Assembly (NCBI RefSeq): GCF_011440305.1
Contig: NZ_JAAOIW010000003.1
Span: 310,001 to 374,000, forward strand
Source: Paenibacillus agricola
Lineage (GTDB): Bacteria; Bacillota; Bacilli; Paenibacillales; NBRC-103111
DNA length: 64,000 bases
Direction: 5' to 3'
The translations under genes were made by a program, and so were the position numbers. Positions 25,416 to 35,378 of the stretch are shown one piece after another (position 1 is the first letter of the stretch; every line of letters starts with the position of its first letter). The notes below the pieces were generated by a model. The model saw only the letters and a list, made by a program, of their open reading frames with translations, had not been told where the DNA came from and did no database searches.

Positions 25416-25457
25416 AAAAGAGCCGTATTCGCAATTTATTAGCGAATACGGCTTTTT
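25416..25457. terminator. Bidirectional terminator between the metal operon and the permease gene
   Basis: A perfect 11-bp stem GCCGTATTCGC/GCGAATACGGC has an A-run on the left and a T-run on the right, so it serves both converging units. Confidence 0.9.
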
Positions 25458-25503
25458 CAATTATAATGAATGTGAGATAACTTCAAAGCATTTATTAAAT
25501 AAG

Positions 25504-26802
25504 CTAGTAGTAGCTATACATTACATATGTGGTTCCCATCAATAGAGATAGCAGGGTCAAGGGCGCTCCAACTTTTAGAAATCGCCAAAATGTGATCGTC
25601 TGTCCCGCTCTTCCTGCCAGCCCTGCAGCAATTAAATTGGAAGTGGCACCTACCAAGGTTCCGCTGCCTCCAAGCCCTGCTCCCAAGGCTAGAGACCACC
25701 AGAGAGGATGCAGCGCTCCTTCGCTTTGCATACCCAAATCCTGAATTATCGGAATCATTAATGTGACGAAAATTTTATTATCCATCGTTGCCGAGATGAC
25801 TCCGGTTATCCACAAAATTAGCAGTGAGCTATACATCAAATTACCTGAGGTAAGCTCCATAGCCTTCGTTACAAGCATCTGCACAGTGCCGGCTGCCGCT
25901 AATCCACCAACCACAATAAACAAAGCACTTATATAGATCAGTGTGCTCCAATCAATGGAACGGTACATATCCCTTACTCCGTACCTTTTTATATGAAGTA
26001 AGCAGAGTAGCAAGGCTCCTGCCAATGCGACGATATACATCTCGATACGCAACAATGGATGCAAGACAAAAGCACCAATAACCAACACCCAAATAACCAC
26101 AGCCTTTATAATCAGACCTTTGTCTTTCATGTAGGCTTGCGGCTTGACTAACATTAGCTCTAGAGTTTGTGCCTTTGAAGCCGTCCAGCTTCTGGAATAA
26201 AAGAGGGTTAGCAATAAAATATTAACGATGTAAATGATCAAGAGAGGAGGCGCCAAATTTAGTATAAAATCATTAAAAGTAAGACCAGCACCCGTACCTA
26301 TAATTAGATTAGGCAGGCTGCCAATTATTGTAGAGGTTCCACCGAGGTTAGCGCTGATCGCAATGGTAATCACGAACGGAATAGCGCTTATTTTCATTAG
26401 CCTTGCTAACGATAATGTAATGGGAACAAGCAATAACACAGCGGTTACATTATCGAGCCATGCAGCTCCTAAAGCACTCATTATGGACAGGAACAGAAGC
26501 AGGAGCAGTGGCCTGCCTTTTGTGAGCTGAGCTGCCTTCACAGCCAAATAAGAGAAAATCCCTGTTCGAGTTGTCATCCCCACCATAACCATTAAACCCA
26601 CCAATAGTCCGATGGATGCCCATGGCATCAGTTGCCGAGCTTCATCTGCTTTTACAATGCCTAATAGCAGCATGAGCAAGGCTCCACCAAGTGCAGCATA
26701 GGCTCGATGAACCAAGCCGGAAATGACTAAAATACATGTACATATGAAAATGATAATGGCTGCTACTATCTGCCAATAGGCCAGTGATTGGACAATCCCC
26801 AT
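25504..26802 (-). CDS. Ion transporter superfamily permease (SLC13/ArsB/NhaD-like)
   Basis: The 432-residue protein has about eleven membrane segments. Features of the IT superfamily are the paired internal halves, the segment LDNVTAVLLLVPITLSLARL (a conserved DN..TA loop near residue 115) and SANLGGTSTIIGSLPNLIIG. The second half repeats this as TMDNKIFVTLMIPII and GSGTLVGATSNLIAAG. Members transport dicarboxylates, arsenite or Na+/H+. The substrate here cannot be assigned. The start ATG is preceded by GGGAAG. A TTG 9 bases upstream is too close to that site. It converges on the metal operon across a shared terminator, and both are absent from this place in B. subtilis as I recall it. Confidence 0.8.
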   Translation of the reverse strand: MGIVQSLAYWQIVAAIIIFICTCILVISGLVHRAYAALGGALLMLLLGIVKADEARQLMPWASIGLLVGLMVMVGMTTRTGIFSYLAVKAAQLTKGRPLLLLLFLSIMSALGAAWLDNVTAVLLLVPITLSLARLMKISAIPFVITIAISANLGGTSTIIGSLPNLIIGTGAGLTFNDFILNLAPPLLIIYIVNILLLTLFYSRSWTASKAQTLELMLVKPQAYMKDKGLIIKAVVIWVLVIGAFVLHPLLRIEMYIVALAGALLLCLLHIKRYGVRDMYRSIDWSTLIYISALFIVVGGLAAAGTVQMLVTKAMELTSGNLMYSSLLILWITGVISATMDNKIFVTLMIPIIQDLGMQSEGALHPLWWSLALGAGLGGSGTLVGATSNLIAAGLAGRAGQTITFWRFLKVGAPLTLLSLLMGTTYVMYSYY

Positions 26803-26939
26803 AAAGACCAACTTCCCTTCATCCGAATTATGCCATCTCTAAATAAATGCTCGTTTAGGAATGGCCAACCTGTACTAATTTTATGTACGGGCCCATACAA
26901 TGATGATAAGAACCTCTATCTGACAGGAGGAGAACGGGT

Positions 26940-27299
26940 ATGAAGCAATCTCCCTTATTTTCTGGTTTAATGGTTGCTATGGTATTTATGCTGCTTGGCA
27001 CTTTACTGACCTCCCTACTTATGCTCGCCACCAATCTACAAGAAAACTCGCTTTACAGCTACACCATGTCTATACATGGCATAGCCATGTTGATCGGCGG
27101 CATTACGGCTGGTAAGCGAAGTGGATCGAAAGGCTGGTACCATGGAGGGCTGCTTGGAATGGTTTATGCATGTATCGTATGGACCATCGGTTTTCTTGCT
27201 TATGATATCGGATTGACGACACAGGTATTGTACTTAGTCGTGCTTACAACAATTTCCGGTGCACTTGGAGGCATGTTAGGCATTCATTTAAAGAAATAA
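26940..27299 (+). CDS. TIGR04086-family membrane protein (YrzE-like)
   Basis: This 119-residue protein has four predicted membrane segments and a Gly-rich end (SGALGGMLGIHLKK). It begins MKQSPLFSGLMVAMVFMLLG and has an AGGAGG motif 9 bases upstream of the ATG. It fits the small YrzE membrane family that neighbours yajC (yrbF) in B. subtilis and here. Function is unknown. It converges on yajC, with a hairpin at 27324-27363 between them. Confidence 0.82.
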   Translation: MKQSPLFSGLMVAMVFMLLGTLLTSLLMLATNLQENSLYSYTMSIHGIAMLIGGITAGKRSGSKGWYHGGLLGMVYACIVWTIGFLAYDIGLTTQVLYLVVLTTISGALGGMLGIHLKK

Positions 27300-27323
27300 G
27301 TAAACCGCCACATCCAGTATAAC

Positions 27324-27363
27324 AAAAATGCGAGTCCATCCGTAAAAGCGGAGGCTCGCATTT
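27324..27363 (-). terminator. Terminator of the ruv-queA-tgt-yajC transcript
   Basis: A hairpin AAATGCGAG/CTCGCATTT (27326-27334, 27355-27363) with an inner TCC..CCG/CGGAGG stem is followed on the minus strand by a run of five T. It may also slow transcription from yrzE. Confidence 0.8.
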
Positions 27364-27377
27364 GCTATTTCTGCAAC

Positions 27378-27698
27378 CTACTTCTTTTCTTCTAATGCCC
27401 CTGTGCTTGAAACGGCATTAATCGCAGAGCGATCGAACGTAAGCTTCGTTACATCATTGACACGCAAAATAATCGTATCGTCTGTAATCTCTAATATCGT
27501 GCCATGCAGCCCGCCAATTGTTACCACTTTATCGCCTTTTTTCAAATTGCCCAGCATCATGCCACGTGTTTTTTGACGTTTTTGCTGAGGACGAATCAGC
27601 AAGAAATACAGGACAACAAACATCAATACCAATGGACCGTATGTAACCAAATACCCTTGTAACCCTGGATCTGCAGCAGCTTCAGCAGCTAAGAACAT
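27378..27698 (-). CDS. yajC: Preprotein translocase subunit YajC
   Basis: YajC is a small single-pass membrane protein that associates with SecDF-YidC. The 106-residue product has one membrane segment (YGPLVLMFVVLYFLLIRPQQ near residues 20-39) followed by the conserved QQKRQKTR and LKKGDKVVTIGGLHGTI motifs. The start is the ATG with GGGGAG 6 bases upstream. A longer reading would overlap tgt without a ribosome binding site. It is the last gene of the run and is followed by a terminator. Confidence 0.93.
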   Translation of the reverse strand: MFLAAEAAADPGLQGYLVTYGPLVLMFVVLYFLLIRPQQKRQKTRGMMLGNLKKGDKVVTIGGLHGTILEITDDTIILRVNDVTKLTFDRSAINAVSSTGALEEKK

Positions 27699-27729
27699 CT
27701 CAATCTCCCCTTTTACCTTAACTAATTGG

Positions 27730-28869
<1,140 letters not shown>

Positions 28870-28888
28870 TCACTCTTTCCTGCTTAAA

Positions 28889-29938
28889 CTAATAAATAAA
28901 CATCGCATCTCCAAAGCTGAAAAACCGATACTGCTGCTCGACCGCTTCTTGATAAGCTGCCAAAACCTGCTCTCTGCCGGCCAATGCACTAATCAGCATC
29001 AGCAGCGTCGATTTGGGCAAATGAAAATTCGTCATTAAGGCATCCACGATCTGGAACGTATAACCGGGATATATAAAGATGCCGGTCCAGCCGCTTCCAG
29101 GCCCAATTCGACCAGGCTGGGTGCTTTCCCTTGCCGCTGTTTCCAAGGTTCTTGCCGAGGTTGTGCCTACGGCAACTACCTTATATCCATTCGCTTTGGC
29201 GGTGTTGACAAGCGTCGCTGCCTGCTCGCTCACCTCGTAAAATTCCTCGTGCATTTGATGGGTCTCGACATTGTCCACGGATACAGGACGGAAAGTGCCC
29301 AATCCTACATGTAACGTTATATAGGCTAATTGTATCCCCTTTTGCTCAAGTCTTTCCAAATAAGCTTTCGTAAAATGAAGCCCGGCCGTAGGTGCTGCAG
29401 CGGAGCCTTCATGCTTGGCATAGACGGTTTGGTAACGCTCCTTTTCGGGGAGCTGTTCTTTAATGTAGGGTGGAAGTGGCATTTGCCCCAAACGATCAAG
29501 CAGCTCTGGAAAGATTCCGTCATAAGTGAACTTCACGATACGGCCACCCATTCCCAGCTCTTCTTCTACAGTGGCAGTAAGCAACGGCTTATCTTCTGCG
29601 TGTTCCCCGAACAGGATAACAGCTCCAGCCTTCAGTCGCTTGCCAGGGCGCATCAGAACCTCCCAGCGATCATCCTCAAGCTGCTTCAGAAGCAATAGCT
29701 CCGCTTTAGAGCCCGTTCCCGATTTCACACCAAAAAGCCTGGCTGGCAATACTCGTGTATCGTTCAACACAAGTACATCCCCGGCTTCTAGATAGTCGAT
29801 CAAATCCTGAAATGCCTTGTGCTCCACAGCCCCAGTCGATTTGCTTAAAGTGAGCAATCGAGAAGCTGTTCGGTCCTTCAATGGGGTTTGTGCTATAAGT
29901 GAATCGGGTAATTCAAAATCGAACCAATCTACCTGCAT
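28889..29938 (-). CDS. queA: S-adenosylmethionine:tRNA ribosyltransferase-isomerase
   Basis: QueA transfers and isomerises the ribosyl part of SAM onto preQ1-tRNA to give epoxyqueuosine. It has 349 residues. Family features are [20 protein letters not shown] at the start, [15 protein letters not shown] near 56-70, [12 protein letters not shown] near 182-193, [11 protein letters not shown] and a C-terminal [15 protein letters not shown]. The ATG has AAGGAA 10 bases upstream. It is 7 bases downstream of the SpoIID-domain gene. Confidence 0.96.
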   Translation of the reverse strand: MQVDWFDFELPDSLIAQTPLKDRTASRLLTLSKSTGAVEHKAFQDLIDYLEAGDVLVLNDTRVLPARLFGVKSGTGSKAELLLLKQLEDDRWEVLMRPGKRLKAGAVILFGEHAEDKPLLTATVEEELGMGGRIVKFTYDGIFPELLDRLGQMPLPPYIKEQLPEKERYQTVYAKHEGSAAAPTAGLHFTKAYLERLEQKGIQLAYITLHVGLGTFRPVSVDNVETHQMHEEFYEVSEQAATLVNTAKANGYKVVAVGTTSARTLETAARESTQPGRIGPGSGWTGIFIYPGYTFQIVDALMTNFHLPKSTLLMLISALAGREQVLAAYQEAVEQQYRFFSFGDAMFIY

Positions 29939-29945
29939 ATTCGCG

Positions 29946-32108
29946 TCATTCCTTGATTATCGAGACTCCTGTATAGAAGGTCTGCAATATTTTTTTGTAA
30001 TCATAGCCAAGCTCGGCATAACCTTTGGCTCCCCATTGGGACATTCCCAGGCCGTGGCCGAAGCCAGTTCCTTTGAATATGTATTGGGAGTTTTTATTCG
30101 TCATTCTTACTTTATTATCACCGTTCAAAACGAACAGCTGCGGAGTAGCCAACTCCTTGGCTTGCGTAGCGGCTCCGGCAATCGAAATAGCAGACCCGGC
30201 AGCAGAAACATTGCGGGTAACCCCATCTGCCCCCAGTATAGTATACCTTCCCGTTTCCTCAATTTCAAACCGCGTACTTGGTAATCCATTGAGCAACGTA
30301 CGGAATGCGTCGGGGTATTCGGTTTCCAGGACCTGTCCATTCGCCTTCATTTCAATAACTCGCCCCGAGGCTCCGCGTTTAGAAACCTCCAGCTGCTCTA
30401 AAACGCCAGCAATCGGCTTCTTGAGAGCGGTGTTGATCCTTTCCTTCAGCTTATCTGCATCATAGGGACCCCTAATCCACGAGTAGGCGTTGGATTCAAC
30501 CGCTTGGCCGATCACGACAAAACGGTCGCCGATGTTGACCTTAAAGGAAGCCGGATTGGCGGCATTATCCACGTAGGGAGCCGGACGCACAGCAATATCG
30601 GTTCCTGAGGATTCATAATAAGGCAGACCCGCCGGGTTCTTCTGTGTAGTATCCTTGGCATAGGATGAATGGATATAGCCGTTATTTCCATTAGGCAAGA
30701 CGATCTGGTACCAAATCGCTTTGCCTTTCTCGGCCCCTTCGTCTGGAGTGGCTGTGCTTTGTAAATAGCTGACCTTATTACCCCAAACCTCGGTAGACTC
30801 GGCAGTCAATCCACCAGCATTGGAATAATATAAAGGAGTGATCAAGCCTGCTTGGTCGGTAATAACCTCGCCCGCTGTCGCTTTCACCGCTTCAGCTGCA
30901 GAGGCGAATTCCGCCGTAGCGCCTTTATAGGCTTGATCAAGCGTAGTATCGGTTAGATGGGCGATTTGGTACTTGGTTCCCTGCTTTAAGGCAAAGGTAC
31001 GCGCCGCTACCGCTTGCGCCTTTAATGCCTCCAGGGGCCATTCCTTGCTAAGCTCCGAGCTAACGACCGAAACCAAATATTGCTCGAATGGCAGCTCGTT
31101 AATGACCGCCAACTTGCTGTTCAGCTTGGATAATTCCACCAATCCCCGGTACGCCCGCTCTGACCGCTCCAGTACCTTGATTGGCTCCGCAGATGGGGAT
31201 GTGATCGCTAGCTTCGCAGCCGTTCCGCCCAGCAACAGCTGCGGGCTCGTCCCTCCCGTCGTTGAAGCGGGATCCAGCAAGGTACGTTTTAAAACGTACG
31301 AAAGTGCCGGATCTACTGGCTGCAAGGCAACCGCTGGCAGCGCCGTGCTTAATTGCAGCTTTGTTGCGTCCAGCGCAGCCCCATCAGCGGCACCGCTCAC
31401 CATAACCGCATAGCCTGGAGCTCCTGCCGGAGCGTCCAGGTACGCTACATCCGCCTCATAGCCGGCTTGCTCGATCAGCGCTACCTGCCCTCCAGCTTCA
31501 GCTTCCGCTACATACGTGCCAGCGATCCAGTGGAGCGGCCCACTGACCTTGCCAGCTAAACCTTTGCTGGCAGCACTGACATCAGGAACAGCCGCTGCTT
31601 TCGCCAATCCCGCCGCCGCCGCTTCCTTCGTTGCGTAGGGGCCTAGGACTAGCTGGTACACAGGCTTCCCCAGCTTGGTACGAGCTACAACCGCTGTGTC
31701 CATTTTTAAATCGTCCAGCTTTTTCGCTAATGCCTTGGCTTGCCCTGGATCAGCCGTTTCCAAGGCAACTGCACTATAGGAATCCAAAGCTGCACGCATT
31801 GGGCTTTGATCCGCGGTAACGAATAACTGCTTCATTCCGGCAGTATTTCGAATGCTGATTCCAAGGCCATTCTCGGCAGATAGAGTAACCTCCGAGGCCG
31901 GAGAGCTGTACTTTCCCGTATCAATAAAAAGCGCGATCCTAACCATGTCCAGTTTAGGAATGATCGCTGCAGCGTGAGCCGGAATTGCTGCTCCTGCAAA
32001 CAAGCACAAGCTAATAACACCTGTTAATCCAGCGCTCCAGCTTACCTTTAGCCGATATGTGCGTAGCGGCTCTGCCCAGCGAATGAGCATAGGTTGAAGC
32101 TTCCACAT
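29946..32108 (-). CDS. SpoIID/LytB-domain protein with SPOR-like repeat region
   Basis: The 720-residue exported protein has an N-terminal signal/anchor ([24 protein letters not shown], about residues 25-48), then Ala-rich SPOR-like repeats (for example [18 protein letters not shown] near 150). The C-terminal half is a SpoIID domain: [26 protein letters not shown], then [17 protein letters not shown] and a last [19 protein letters not shown]. SpoIID-type enzymes are lytic transglycosylases for denuded glycan and drive engulfment. SPOR repeats bind such glycan, so the fusion makes biological sense. I chose the ATG with AGGGGG 9 bases upstream. A longer reading upstream overlaps ruvB. It sits between ruvB (16 bases) and queA (7 bases), an operon position seen in Paenibacillus-type genomes. 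It is not the classical spoIID gene. Confidence 0.85.
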   Translation of the reverse strand: MWKLQPMLIRWAEPLRTYRLKVSWSAGLTGVISLCLFAGAAIPAHAAAIIPKLDMVRIALFIDTGKYSSPASEVTLSAENGLGISIRNTAGMKQLFVTADQSPMRAALDSYSAVALETADPGQAKALAKKLDDLKMDTAVVARTKLGKPVYQLVLGPYATKEAAAAGLAKAAAVPDVSAASKGLAGKVSGPLHWIAGTYVAEAEAGGQVALIEQAGYEADVAYLDAPAGAPGYAVMVSGAADGAALDATKLQLSTALPAVALQPVDPALSYVLKRTLLDPASTTGGTSPQLLLGGTAAKLAITSPSAEPIKVLERSERAYRGLVELSKLNSKLAVINELPFEQYLVSVVSSELSKEWPLEALKAQAVAARTFALKQGTKYQIAHLTDTTLDQAYKGATAEFASAAEAVKATAGEVITDQAGLITPLYYSNAGGLTAESTEVWGNKVSYLQSTATPDEGAEKGKAIWYQIVLPNGNNGYIHSSYAKDTTQKNPAGLPYYESSGTDIAVRPAPYVDNAANPASFKVNIGDRFVVIGQAVESNAYSWIRGPYDADKLKERINTALKKPIAGVLEQLEVSKRGASGRVIEMKANGQVLETEYPDAFRTLLNGLPSTRFEIEETGRYTILGADGVTRNVSAAGSAISIAGAATQAKELATPQLFVLNGDNKVRMTNKNSQYIFKGTGFGHGLGMSQWGAKGYAELGYDYKKILQTFYTGVSIIKE

Positions 32109-32124
32109 GAACCTATTCCCCCTT

Positions 32125-33138
32125 TCACGGTGAACTATTTGGTATAGGCAGCCCCAAATGGCGATAGGCGGTATGGGTTGCCATACGCCCACGCGGCGTC
32201 CGCTGCAAGAATCCAATTTGCAACAAATAAGGCTCGTACACATCTTCAATCGTCTGGCTTTCTTCACCTATAGTAGCCGCAATTGTATCCAGCCCAACGG
32301 GGCCTCCCTGAAAGCTAAGAATAATGGCTCGAAGCATTTTATGGTCAATCTCATCAAGACCCAGATTATCCACCTGGATGCTTATTAATGCATGCTTTAC
32401 AATATCCATCGTGATGATCCCATCACCTTTTACCTGGGCAAAATCACGTACCCGCTTTAACAGCCGATTGGCAATCCGCGGCGTTCCCCGCGAGCGCATG
32501 CCGATCTCACGTGCGGCTTCCCCGAGCACCTGCACCTGCAAAATATCGGCGGTGCGGCTAACAATATACGTTAATTCATCTATCGTATAATATTCCAGCC
32601 TGCTGATCACGCCAAATCGGTCACGAAGCGGTGCGGATAGCAGCCCTGCCCTTGTAGTGGCACCGATTAAAGTAAATGGAGGCAAATCCAATCTAACCGT
32701 GCGGGCGCTTGGCCCTTTACCGATGATAATATCGAGGGCATAATCCTCCATCGCCGGGTATAATACCTCTTCAACCGTGCGGTTCAAGCGGTGGATCTCG
32801 TCTATAAACAAAACATCGCCTTCCTGCAGATTGGAGAGGATGGCGGCCAGATCCCCTGGACGTTCTATAGCTGGTCCTGAGGTGGTGCGGATATTGACGC
32901 CTAATTCGTTGGCAATAATATTGGATAACGTCGTTTTTCCAAGCCCTGGCGGACCGTATAAAAGTACATGGTCCAACGCTTCCTTGCGCATTTTGGCTGC
33001 ATCTATATAAATCTTTAGATTGTTTTTGGCTGTGGCTTGTCCGATGTATTCAGCTAAATAACGCGGTCGAAGGCTGAATTCCATCGTTTGTTCTTCTTCC
33101 ATCATTAAATTGGCCGATATGATTCGATCGTCGTCCAT
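32125..33138 (-). CDS. ruvB: Holliday junction branch migration helicase RuvB
   Basis: RuvB is the AAA+ motor that drives branch migration with RuvA. It has 337 residues. Walker A GPPGLGKT is at 62-69, Walker B FIDEIHRL around 111-118, sensor 1 GATTRAG follows and the arginine-finger segment [12 protein letters not shown] is present. GGAGG precedes the ATG by 7 bases. It is 15 bases downstream of ruvA in a ruvC-ruvA-ruvB cluster. Confidence 0.97.
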   Translation of the reverse strand: MDDDRIISANLMMEEEQTMEFSLRPRYLAEYIGQATAKNNLKIYIDAAKMRKEALDHVLLYGPPGLGKTTLSNIIANELGVNIRTTSGPAIERPGDLAAILSNLQEGDVLFIDEIHRLNRTVEEVLYPAMEDYALDIIIGKGPSARTVRLDLPPFTLIGATTRAGLLSAPLRDRFGVISRLEYYTIDELTYIVSRTADILQVQVLGEAAREIGMRSRGTPRIANRLLKRVRDFAQVKGDGIITMDIVKHALISIQVDNLGLDEIDHKMLRAIILSFQGGPVGLDTIAATIGEESQTIEDVYEPYLLQIGFLQRTPRGRMATHTAYRHLGLPIPNSSP

Positions 33139-33153
33139 CGGGATGCCTCCTTT

Positions 33154-33786
33154 CTAACGTTGTGACTGCTGGAATAAGGCCTGCAGGGCAAGCTTAATGA
33201 CGACATCGACCGTTTCTTCGCCCTTTAGCTTCGGCTTGATGAGCTGCCCAGTGCGGTCGGCTTCAGCCTCGGTATAACCCAGCGCCAGAAGCGCAGATTT
33301 CGTTTCTGCCCAGACGCCACTGGCTTGAGCTGCAGATGAGCTTCCCCCACTCGCAAATGCGGATAAAGAGTCCTCCGCAACATGAAGCGCACCCAGCTTA
33401 TCCTTCAAGTCCAGGATCATCCGCTGGGCTGTTTTGCGTCCAATGCCTGGGAGCTTCATCAGAAAGGTGATATTATCCTGTTGGATCGCAGTAGCGATAA
33501 CCTCAGGCCTTCCCCCGGCTAATACACCAATTGCCACCTTCGGCCCAATCCCGCTGACCTCCAAAAGCAAACGGAACATCGATTGCTCCTCACGATTCGG
33601 GAAGCCAAATAATAAGTGTGCGTCCTCGCGGACCTGGTAGTGGATAAACATCGTGGTCTCTTCCCCAGCCTTAGCCACAACAGCATAAGGATTGGTGCAA
33701 AAAACCCGATAGCCCACACCCCTCACATCAAGCACCAAATAATCCATCTCTCTATGTACAACAATACCTCTTAAAAAATCAATCAT
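33154..33786 (-). CDS. ruvA: Holliday junction DNA helicase subunit RuvA
   Basis: RuvA binds four-way junctions and loads RuvB. The 210-residue protein begins MIDFLRGIVVHREMDYLVLD. It has two helix-hairpin-helix segments (VSGIGPKVAIGVLAG near 79-93 and LPGIGRKTAQRMILDLKDKL near 112-131) and a C-terminal RuvB-interacting domain. The start overlaps the ruvC stop by 4 bases. Confidence 0.96.
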   Translation of the reverse strand: MIDFLRGIVVHREMDYLVLDVRGVGYRVFCTNPYAVVAKAGEETTMFIHYQVREDAHLLFGFPNREEQSMFRLLLEVSGIGPKVAIGVLAGGRPEVIATAIQQDNITFLMKLPGIGRKTAQRMILDLKDKLGALHVAEDSLSAFASGGSSSAAQASGVWAETKSALLALGYTEAEADRTGQLIKPKLKGEETVDVVIKLALQALFQQSQR

Positions 33787-34286
33787 GGTTTTCGGACCTC
33801 TTTAAATTTTTGTAAAAGCACTTGAGAATGAGCATGGCAAATCGCAATCGCCAAAGCATCCGCGACATCATCCGGCTTAGGCACAGCGGACAAATGGAGA
33901 AATAGCTTCACCATCTCCTGCACCTGCTTCTTCTCAGCCTTTCCGTAGCCCACTACAGCCTGCTTCACCTGCAATGGCGTATATTCACCAATTTCCAGCC
34001 CTTGCTGCACAGCTGCCAAAATAAGCACACCTCTCGCTTGCGAAACCGCCATCGCCGTTGTGACATTACGGTTAAAAAACAATTTTTCAATCGCCACAGC
34101 ATCCGGCTTATATTTATCAATGAGCTGCACCATGGAGTCATACACCATCTTCAAACGAACTGCACCATCAGTATGAGCTTCCGTCTGAATACAGCCATAT
34201 TGGACAGGCACTAGCTTGCTTCCCTGCTTATCAATCAATCCAAAACCAACAATTGCAATGCCCGGGTCAATCCCCATGATCCGCAT
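33783..34286 (-). CDS. ruvC: Crossover junction endodeoxyribonuclease RuvC
   Basis: RuvC resolves Holliday junctions. The 167-residue protein has the four acidic catalytic residues at Asp7 (MGIDPG), Glu67 (AIEKLFF), Asp140 and Asp143 (PDDVADALAIA). GGGAG lies about 10 bases before the ATG. B. subtilis has no ruvC (it uses RecU), so ruvC here marks a Paenibacillus-type or other lineage. It heads the ruvCAB transcript, preceded by an extended -10 promoter and LexA-like site at 34315-34336. Confidence 0.96.
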   Translation of the reverse strand: MRIMGIDPGIAIVGFGLIDKQGSKLVPVQYGCIQTEAHTDGAVRLKMVYDSMVQLIDKYKPDAVAIEKLFFNRNVTTAMAVSQARGVLILAAVQQGLEIGEYTPLQVKQAVVGYGKAEKKQVQEMVKLFLHLSAVPKPDDVADALAIAICHAHSQVLLQKFKEVRKP

Positions 34287-34314
34287 CTCTCTAACACTCC
34301 CAACTTGCTAAAAG

Positions 34315-34336
34315 CGAACATATGTGTTCCATTATA
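34315..34336 (-). promoter_or_regulatory. Extended -10 promoter and LexA-like site of ruvCAB
   Basis: On the minus strand an extended -10 (TGCTATAAT, TATAAT at 34331-34336) has no good -35. Directly downstream is CGAACATATGTGTTC (34315-34329 as read on the plus strand). It resembles the Bacillus LexA box CGAAC-N4-GTTCG but with a 6-base gap between the GAAC and GTTC half sites. A two-base insertion relative to the consensus makes the LexA assignment uncertain. Confidence 0.4.
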
Positions 34337-34362
34337 GCAGATATTTCCGCTGATGAACACGC

Positions 34363-34400
34363 AAAAAAGACCGTACCGGAGAAACCTTCTCCTGAACGGA
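34363..34400 (-). terminator. Intrinsic terminator of bofC
   Basis: On the minus strand the inner stem GGAGAA/TTCTCC lies inside an outer CCGT/ACGG stem, followed by TCTTTTTT, 30 bases after the bofC stop. Confidence 0.75.
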
Positions 34401-34429
34401 CATTAGTTGTTGCGGTGCAATGCTGGAGC

Positions 34430-35128
34430 CTAACGAGAAAGCTGCATCGCTTTTTCGGTCACCTCTACGGCAAAGTCACTAAAGGTCGACAAAACGCTAT
34501 TATATTCTGACAAATCCCTCACCTGTATACCTCGATACAGTTCTTTAATCGCATCCCTTGGCAGGCTGCTTTCCAGATGTTCAATATTTAATTGAAAAAA
34601 GGTTTGGATTACATTGCCCTCGCCCGTTCCGGGAACACCTTCAAATAGAGAGAGGTTTCCACCTTTGTCCATGCCAAAATAAGCATTTTCTTTACAATGT
34701 GGCGATAAGTCCTCAATTGTTTTAACAAAATGAATGCTTCCATCCGCCGCCAAGCTAGCCACTGTATAGGGATTGCTTTTGTGGTAGGCCAGCATCTCTG
34801 CCGCATCCATCTGCCCGATCGGTTCCAGCTCATCGCCACATACGTATACCGTCCGGATAAACGCTTTTTGCCGGTCTTTAATCTTGTTGGCCAATGCCTG
34901 TATTTCTTCCTCGGTCTGCATCGGTTTAAGCTCCGAGGGCTGAGTAATACCCGTACCAAACACGGCATGCTCAGTAACGATTTGTTCAGCACCCTGCAGC
35001 AATACCCATGCAGCGGATAAAGTAGCGGCCACCACCAATATCATCGTCAGATTCATCCATTTCCGCTTCCAGCGAAGGCTTTTTTGTAATTGTTTTTTAA
35101 GTTTTTTTAAAAAAGCAATAATAACCAT
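34430..35128 (-). CDS. bofC: Intercompartmental signalling factor BofC
   Basis: BofC is exported from the forespore and restrains the SpoIVB protease in the sigma-K checkpoint. The 232-residue product has an N-terminal basic stretch and one membrane/signal segment (MILVVAATLSAAWVLL, about residues 27-42). The C-terminal half carries YVCGDELEPIG, a conserved BofC segment, and a BofC_C-type ending. I chose the ATG after AAGGGG. A longer reading has no ribosome binding site. In B. subtilis bofC lies next to ruvA, as here. It is a single-gene unit with its own promoter and terminator. Confidence 0.85.
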   Translation of the reverse strand: MVIIAFLKKLKKQLQKSLRWKRKWMNLTMILVVAATLSAAWVLLQGAEQIVTEHAVFGTGITQPSELKPMQTEEEIQALANKIKDRQKAFIRTVYVCGDELEPIGQMDAAEMLAYHKSNPYTVASLAADGSIHFVKTIEDLSPHCKENAYFGMDKGGNLSLFEGVPGTGEGNVIQTFFQLNIEHLESSLPRDAIKELYRGIQVRDLSEYNSVLSTFSDFAVEVTEKAMQLSR

Positions 35129-35218
35129 AAGAAGAACCCCTTCTTTCTTTTGGAAATAGTAGAAAAGCAGCAGCTTCCCGCTCCTGATACTACCTATTTT
35201 CCCCTGGGTTCCATACTT

Positions 35219-35247
35219 TATACACAACCTCCCAACTGACTTGTCAA
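35219..35247 (-). promoter_or_regulatory. Probable promoter of bofC
   Basis: On the minus strand a perfect TTGACA at 35242-35247 and TGTATA at 35219-35224 are 17 bases apart, a sigma-A-like arrangement. This is not the sigma-G type reported for B. subtilis bofC. Confidence 0.5.
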
Positions 35248-35296
35248 GGTTTAGCATGATTGTTACCAACTATAACCAGCAGGTTGTTCCTCATGC

Positions 35297-35338
35297 AAAA
35301 AAGCCACTCTATCACTCGAAAGTGATAAAGCAGCCCTT
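35297..35338 (-). terminator. Intrinsic terminator of the safA-like gene
   Basis: On the minus strand the stem TTTATCACT/AGTGATAGA extended by GGGCTGC/GTGGC pairing is followed by TTTTTT, about 40 bases after the stop codon at 35379. Confidence 0.85.
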
Positions 35339-35378
35339 TACTTTTTATAAGCGGCATCTGCTGCCCGCTGCTATTATA

